A DNA stretch of 7,144 nucleotides from contig DAOUFY010000075.1 of NCBI GenBank assembly GCA_034429745.1, positions 1 through 7,144 of the forward strand. Direction: 5' to 3'. The translations under genes were made by a program, and so were the position numbers. This DNA comes from JBAXBF01 sp034429745 (GTDB taxonomy: Bacteria; Chloroflexota; Anaerolineae; Anaerolineales; DRKV01). The notes under the pieces were generated by a model. That model was not told the DNA's origin and searched no databases. It saw only the letters and a list, made by a program, of their open reading frames with translations. The first letter of the stretch is position 1. Each line of letters begins with the position of its first letter. Positions 1 to 5,900 of this stretch are shown in pieces.

Positions 1-215
1 ATTTCTTCTAATTTTGATTTTTGAATATCGCCTAAAAAGTGAAGGGTTATGTGAATATTTTTTGGAGGAACCCAACGGATAGCATTTTCTAGTTGAATTG
101 ATTGTTTCCTTAATCTTTGAGATACAAAAGAAATAATTTCTTGGATATTGTTTTGCATCTCATCGGGTAGATCAATAGCGATGAATGAACGTATAAATTC
201 GGGATTTTTACTCAT
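1..215 (-). CDS. thpR: RNA 2',3'-cyclic phosphodiesterase (ThpR/LigT family, 2H phosphoesterase), C-terminus cut by window edge
   Basis: Translating the minus strand from the ATG at 215-213 gives 71 open codons to the window edge. The N-terminus has the family hallmark FIAIDLP (residues 11-17), then an amphipathic helix. Next comes IRWVPPKNIHITLHFLGDI (46-64), which contains the first HxTx catalytic motif as H55-I-T57-L. Known family members are about 180-200 residues, so roughly the first 40% is present; the second HxTx motif lies beyond the left edge. The family hydrolyses RNA 2',3'-cyclic phosphates to 2'-phosphomonoesters and can ligate some tRNA halves in vitro; it acts in the cytoplasm. 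The start fits the family, where FIAI comes within a few residues of the initiator, and no alternative start codon lies in frame in the short gap upstream. The ribosome site is weak: the nearest AAGG (plus-strand 234-237) is about 18 bases from the ATG. The gene begins 25 bases after the peptidase stop, so it is probably co-transcribed. The family assignment is firm; any link to the peptidase is unknown. Confidence 0.88.
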   Translation of the reverse strand, partial: MSKNPEFIRSFIAIDLPDEMQNNIQEIISFVSQRLRKQSIQLENAIRWVPPKNIHITLHFLGDIQKSKLEE

Positions 216-240
216 AAGATAAAAAGAGAAAAACCTTGTT

Positions 241-2937
241 TTATCGGGAATAAGTCATTTTTATAATATTTCCTTTTTGATCGACAGTTAAACGGGCAAT
301 ATGAATATGCTTAGCTGAGTATTTATTAACTGACTTGCGTAAGGTGATAACTTGGTACGGTAACTTTTCAGTATTGTAAGTCTTTGTTGAGGATAGGGCA
401 GTTGCTTTTTTGTCTTGTAAATATGATGAAGAGGTAACCATTTGACTGATATTCATTTCTGCATTGGTCATACCAGGCAAGTATTTGGCTACGGCCTCTT
501 TAATCGTTTCTAATGTAAGGGGATCAATATTAGGAGTGTCTTCCGATAGACTTTTCTCTTGAACGGTTATTACTTGAGAAGGTTCCGTTGAGCGGGAAGT
601 TTGATGGATGTCAACAGCTTTTCCTTTCGATGAACGTGAATTAAATTTAGCTAATGGATCACCGAGTAGAATAAATTGAATCAAAGTTTTTTGATCCTCA
701 CCGTCAAGATATCCTTGACGTTGATTCATTTCTTTTGCTAAAGATATTTTAGCTTGCATAAGTGCAGGACCGGCACTGTAACCATCTTGGATATATTGCC
801 AAAACAGCTTACAAAGCAGATCAGCGGCAGTTAGGGGAGTAGTAACCGAGCCATAAGCTGTTGAGGTGGCTCCTGCAAAAGCTTTCGTTCCTGATGATAA
901 AAATTTTAACGATAATGCATCATCAATGCTTTTTTGATTGATATAAGCTCCATAACAAGCCTCTGTAAAAATAACTTCAGGGATTTGGGTATTGCCATCA
1001 AGATTTTGTGGACGTAAAGCTATGGGATAATCGTCATCCCATAAACGATGATCGCTGTCTGTATCATCTGTATCGGTAAAAAAGGAATTCATAGGATCTC
1101 TTTGTCCATACCATTCAGGTGAATCTTCAACACCATGGAGATTAAAATAGCCGAGTTTTGATGGGATAATTTTTCCATTGTTAAAGCTGGAAAAATTTGT
1201 TGGAGGAGAAATCAACAAATCTCTGCTGTCTCCGATAGTGTTAAAGACTGCAAGAGATGCATCTTTCCAGATTGCGGCAGTATAACCTACACTTGTTTTC
1301 ATAAGGTTTTGTGTAGGTGAAAGCCAATTAATAATGGTTTGAATAAGGCGTAGATACCATGGCTTTTGATCGTTTTTCTGTGTGCGGTCTGCTATAATTC
1401 TTTCAATAATGTCAACTAATTTTGATGCATCCGAGGATGTACCAGTTGTTATTCTTCCAACACTCCACTCGGGTATAAAATAATTTTCATCTGTTGTTGC
1501 GTAAGGGTTATCAGAAAAGACTTCTGTATCAGGATCATCAACTGGATTTGGCAAACTATGAAAAGGAATTATTTCATGTCCTCCTACGATAAGCAAAGCG
1601 CCAATCATTTCCCCTGTTTTTTGTAAAGCTCTATCTAAATCTTTAAGAGATAGTTTGATAGCCCACGGATCGGTTGCTAGGACGGGTTTTATTCCATTTG
1701 CAGCAGCGCTGGAGGTATCATCTACATAAAGAATACGGGCATTCCAACCGGGAAGTTGATTAGTAAATTCAGCTAGTTTTACTAGGGATTCATCAATTCT
1801 TTTGAAGCCATCCTCTCCATATTGCTTCTTTAGGTGTTGTTTGGAACTTAAGATGAGATAAACAGGATAACGAGCATCAGTGTGGGAGGGTAATGGTGCA
1901 CGCAGGTTTTTGGCTATTTCATCAAGAGCGGTTATTAAATCATCGTCTGTTGTATAGGATAAATTTTCCACACTTTGTTGATTTTGTTCTTCGGTTTCAT
2001 AGGATGGCGGTATGTCATAAGAAGTATTTAATTCAGAGAATAACGACTTGTCCACAGAGGGAAAGTCTGTCGGATTTGGTAACTGATTCCAACCTAATTG
2101 AGCTGCAATGGAAGCTGGGATTGAAGTTTCAATTTTTATTGAAATGTCTCTTGTCCATAAGGACAGATAAGGATGATTCTTCCCAAAACAGCGTTCTGCT
2201 ATTTCGCCGCTGATGTCTTCAGAAGCAGTTTGATGCAATATATTGACTGCATTGTCAGATCTGCCACCTTCCATAAGTAGGTCAGCTTGGATAAGTTTAA
2301 AAACTAAATTCTTATCCCAAATATTATGATAAAAGTCAACAAGAGACAGGAGACTTGGTGTATCTGCTAATGAATTTTGTTTAACTTTTCGATAGAGAAT
2401 TTGGATATGGGTTACAGCAGATAAGAGAGCATCTAAATTATTAATGCTTTTTGCGGTTTTGGGAGATGGCAATACGATTTTTAATGTCTCTTGAATCAAC
2501 TGTTCAGCTTCTTCAAAATTACCTGTGTTAAGATAAAAACGTGCTTTATATAAGGACCTAGACCAAATCTGTGACAGGGATTCTGATTTTCCGCTGAGAA
2601 CATAATATATTTCTTTAAAGGAATCGGCAACTGGGTTTTTCAGGCTTGTACTTATATTAAATAGTAAAAATACTGCATCGGTGTATTCAGCATCTTTTTG
2701 GCAAATGTCTTCAAGCAGTTTTATAGCTTCTTGATGTGAAGCAACAGATGATGGGTTAGCCACAAATAACAACAAAGCTTTGTAGTAAGATATAACTATA
2801 TCTTTAGGATAGGAACTTAACCATTGATCAACCATTTCAGCTGCAAAGCGGTAGTGCTTAAGTTGAATGGCGGATTGAATAATTTTTATAAAATCATCTC
2901 TTTGAATCACATTTTGCTTTTGTGGTAATCCCTTCAT
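241..2937 (-). CDS. TPR-like/caspase-like cysteine peptidase (C25, gingipain-type domain), cytoplasmic
   Basis: This complete 898-residue protein starts at an ATG with a good ribosome site (AAGGA, 6-base spacer). Residues about 15-280 are TPR-like helical pairs, for example 130-155. Residues about 300-350 are an acidic, polar linker. The peptidase domain spans about 355-765. It opens with a core strand and turn, ALLIVGGHEIIPFH (447-460), followed by a segment typical of C25 peptidases (SDNPYATTDENYFIPEW, 475-491) ending in VGR. The candidate catalytic His601 sits in YFNLHG (597-602) and the nucleophile Cys661 in TEACYGA (658-664). The domain closes with FILLGDPLA (755-763), also usual in C25 proteins. 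A polar linker (about 766-804) leads to a small alpha/beta domain (about 805-898) that I do not recognise. There is no signal peptide, membrane segment or secretion-sorting domain, unlike secreted gingipains, so it should act inside the cell. It lies 44 bases after a giant TPR gene and 25 bases before thpR, so all three are probably one operon. Peptidase fold: confident. Substrate and role: unknown; regulated proteolysis controlled by the TPR partner is inference. Confidence 0.85.
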   Translation of the reverse strand: MKGLPQKQNVIQRDDFIKIIQSAIQLKHYRFAAEMVDQWLSSYPKDIVISYYKALLLFVANPSSVASHQEAIKLLEDICQKDAEYTDAVFLLFNISTSLKNPVADSFKEIYYVLSGKSESLSQIWSRSLYKARFYLNTGNFEEAEQLIQETLKIVLPSPKTAKSINNLDALLSAVTHIQILYRKVKQNSLADTPSLLSLVDFYHNIWDKNLVFKLIQADLLMEGGRSDNAVNILHQTASEDISGEIAERCFGKNHPYLSLWTRDISIKIETSIPASIAAQLGWNQLPNPTDFPSVDKSLFSELNTSYDIPPSYETEEQNQQSVENLSYTTDDDLITALDEIAKNLRAPLPSHTDARYPVYLILSSKQHLKKQYGEDGFKRIDESLVKLAEFTNQLPGWNARILYVDDTSSAAANGIKPVLATDPWAIKLSLKDLDRALQKTGEMIGALLIVGGHEIIPFHSLPNPVDDPDTEVFSDNPYATTDENYFIPEWSVGRITTGTSSDASKLVDIIERIIADRTQKNDQKPWYLRLIQTIINWLSPTQNLMKTSVGYTAAIWKDASLAVFNTIGDSRDLLISPPTNFSSFNNGKIIPSKLGYFNLHGVEDSPEWYGQRDPMNSFFTDTDDTDSDHRLWDDDYPIALRPQNLDGNTQIPEVIFTEACYGAYINQKSIDDALSLKFLSSGTKAFAGATSTAYGSVTTPLTAADLLCKLFWQYIQDGYSAGPALMQAKISLAKEMNQRQGYLDGEDQKTLIQFILLGDPLAKFNSRSSKGKAVDIHQTSRSTEPSQVITVQEKSLSEDTPNIDPLTLETIKEAVAKYLPGMTNAEMNISQMVTSSSYLQDKKATALSSTKTYNTEKLPYQVITLRKSVNKYSAKHIHIARLTVDQKGNIIKMTYSR

Positions 2938-2943
2938 ATTGAT

Positions 2944-2948
2944 TCCTT
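2944..2948 (-). promoter_or_regulatory. Shine-Dalgarno site of the caspase-like peptidase gene
   Basis: The minus strand reads AAGGA followed by a 6-base spacer and then the ATG at 2937-2935. It is the clearest ribosome binding site in the window and supports the chosen start of the 898-residue protein. It lies inside the 44-base gap after the upstream stop codon, so the peptidase can initiate on its own rather than depend on stop-start coupling. I see no hairpin terminator or clear -10/-35 pair in that gap, which agrees with co-transcription of the two genes. Confidence 0.7.
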
Positions 2949-2981
2949 TTATTACATAGATCAGTTTATTTTACAAGAAGT

Positions 2982-5900
2982 TTATCGGTTATGAACTAAA
3001 TTTAATGCAGTAATTGAACCAAGAAGACGTTGGATTCGGACATCGTTAGGTGCTAATTGAATTGCTTTTTGAAGCATTTTTTCAGCCCCTTTGAAATCTT
3101 TACTATCCTTCATGGCTAGTGCAGCATAATAGTATAAGCGGGCATCTGAAGGAAAGAGTTGAATTGCTTGATGTAAAGTCTGCAATGCTTGAAGGGGTTG
3201 ACGACGCTCTTGATAGGTTTTTCCTAATTCAATATAATGTTCAACCTCATGTGGGTTTAGTTTGATTGCTTGACTGAAGTGATAAATGGCTTTGTCTAAA
3301 TTTCCGTTATTGTGATATAGCTTTCCACTCAAAAAGTGCAATTCAGAAAGCTCATTTTCGTTTAATAACCCATCATCATTTTTTAAGGCGATTTGGGCGG
3401 CTTGTAAAGCAGGTTCATATTGGCCAAGATCCGTAAGAAAATGAGCTAAATAAGCCAAAGCAGGGGAAAAGTCCGGATTTTCCTCACTGAGTTTAAATAA
3501 GAGAGGCAATGCTGCTTCATCACCTTGTATGGAGCGGATCATTTTTATTTTTTCTAATTTTGCTTGGGGAACATTGCCGGCAAATTCTATCGCGCGATCT
3601 AGAGCAAGCAATGCCTTATCAGGTTGGTTTAAAGCATGCAAGGCCGCTGCGAGGGTAAAGTATATCTTTTCATCGCGGCTGTCATTACGAAGTGCTGCTT
3701 TCGCATGTTTATATGCCTTCACATAATCTTGTGCTTTTAAAGCAAGCTGGGCGTTTATCAACAGGGCTTGTTTGTTATTGCCATCTAACGCAAGTGCTTC
3801 TTTAGCCCATTGTTTGGCTTCGTTTAGTTTATTTTGGGCAAGGAATGCTTCAGCTAATGCAAGACGACTTTGGATGTCTGTTAGAGATTCTTCGGCTAGG
3901 AATTGATAATGAGAAATTGAGGAATTATATTGTTGAAAATCAAAATAAGCTTTCGCTAGAGTACGTCTAATTTCTAAATCCGTAGGATTTATGGTGAGGT
4001 ATTTTTCCAATGCGGTAAAGCCGTTTTGAATATCTCCACACTCAAAGCATTTACTGGCATAAAATTCAACCCATAAAGCTTCATTTTGCCATTGAAATAA
4101 AGCTTCCTTAATTAGGTGTATAGCTTCTTCTTTATTACCAGCTTTATCAGCTACTCTGGCAAGGAGAGCAAGTAATATTGGAGTAGAATGCTCTGACTTT
4201 TCGGAGAGCAAAGGTTCTATTGACTTTCTTATTTGAAGGTAATCTGTTTCTATATCGCTGAGGTTTATCGCGGCTAGCCATTGAGCTTGTACTTCATAGC
4301 TTTTAGGAAAATCCATTGCCAGAGTGTGCGTTAATGCTGCTTTACCGCTTCTGGCATAGGCACTTATCAGGGCAGATGTATCTTCAGCCGTAGCGGGTAA
4401 ATTCGTCAGTCCTAAAATAGTTTCTTCATTGGGTACATCGTCAAAAGCTGCTTTTCCACGAAGCCACCATCGTTGAATTTGATGGTGAGCATAATTTTCT
4501 TTTTGTATGCCAGATAATGTCTTTGATGAGCCGGCATTATTATAAATATTTCCAGATAACCTTTGAACAGCTAAGTTAATAGCTGATTCGAAGGAATGAT
4601 AAGCTGATTCAGAGATAGAATCACTAGAGGGAGCATGATTGCGAACTAAGGCAACATTGCAAAGCCTCTTCCATTCAGCTTTTTGTGTCAGGCAACGTGC
4701 GAGGAGTAGATAAGGTTTTGGTTCTTTTCTTTCGGATGAGAGTAATTGATCCAGTATTTTTTGAGCTTTATCGAAATCTAAGCAGTCAAGAGCAGCTTCG
4801 ACGAGAGCGACTTTGTGTCCCTCATCTACACCTTCAGCAGATACAACAGCGTAAGCTTCTTCTAATGAGGTTTGGAAAGGTAATTCTAAAACACCGTGCC
4901 TAGATAATCGGGCGGCTAATGTATGTAAGCGGGCTTGTAATGTGGGAGGTAATGATGTGTCTTGTTCGGTGTGGTTTTTCAATTTATTATAAATCCATAA
5001 AGCTTCATTGAATTCCCCTTTATCGAGAGCAATTTCTGCTTTATAGACAGCTAAAAGAAAAGTGGCAGGTGTAATTTTGTCCAGGTTTAATGATTCCTCA
5101 TCAAGAATTACTTTAGTTGTTTCATCGTCCATCATCATGATTGAAAAGGCAGCGGCTAAAGCACGACTTGCAGAAGAGCGTTTTGCCATTTTTTGTGCTT
5201 GTTCTAAAGCAGCTTCAATTTCACCTTTTGTTTTCAAAATTTCCAATTTTTGAGTTTCAATACTTTCATCATTTGGATCAATGGCTAATGCTTGTTCCAA
5301 TACTGCTAATGCCGCTTGTGGGCGATCTAACTGAAGGTACATGCTAGCTTTTAGTTTATAAGGCTCAGAGATGGGTTCTGAGCTAATTTGGAGAGCTTGT
5401 TCGATATACTTTATGCCTGCTTGAAGATCTCCCATGGATTGATACACTTTTGCAAGGTTGATGAGGATTTGACGTTGGTCATCTTTACTGTAAAAATTTT
5501 TATTCCGTTGTGCATTTTGCAATATTTTTAATGCAAGATTTGTTTCTCCATGCTGAAGTAGTGTTTCTACAGAATTAATAATGTCTTCTAACAATATGTT
5601 TTCATTAGGTAGCAATTTTTGATACCATTCAATGGCTTGATCGCGTTGACCTACATTTAACAGTGTGTTTGCATATAGGGTTTGAATGCTGAAATCTTGT
5701 GGGTGAATTTCGATTGCTCGTTTAAGGGCTTGCAGGGCTTCATGAGGATGATTGAGTTCGAGATTCTTTTCTGCATACCAAGTAAGGTTTTCGACATTTG
5801 CCGGTGATTCACTCAGTACTAATTGAGCCGTTTGTAATGCAGATTGGGGAAGACTTGCCTTGATGTAAGCTTCAGTTAAGAGTTTATAAATCGAAAGTTC

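Noticed and set aside
216..240. Terminator after the peptidase gene
   Set aside because: On the minus strand the 25 bases contain pyrimidine-rich runs but no inverted repeat to form a stem, so read-through into thpR is more likely.
1893..2213. Plus-strand open frame of 106 codons
   Set aside because: It lies wholly inside the peptidase gene on the opposite strand. Its translation shows no domain pattern, and the minus-strand reading is clearly the real one.
241..2937. Secreted gingipain-like virulence protease
   Set aside because: The N-terminus is hydrophilic without a signal peptide, it carries TPR-like helices instead of a secreted prodomain, and no C-terminal sorting domain is visible.
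2938..2981. Terminator or promoter between the TPR and peptidase genes
   Set aside because: The 44-base gap is AT-rich but shows no stable hairpin with a T-run and no convincing -35/-10 pair; only the ribosome site is supportable.
3529..5347. Short plus-strand open frames at 3529-3726, 4685-4903, 5062-5253 and 5141-5347
   Set aside because: All are antisense to the TPR gene, two overlap each other in different frames, and none has a recognisable protein pattern. They are shadows of the repeat coding sequence.
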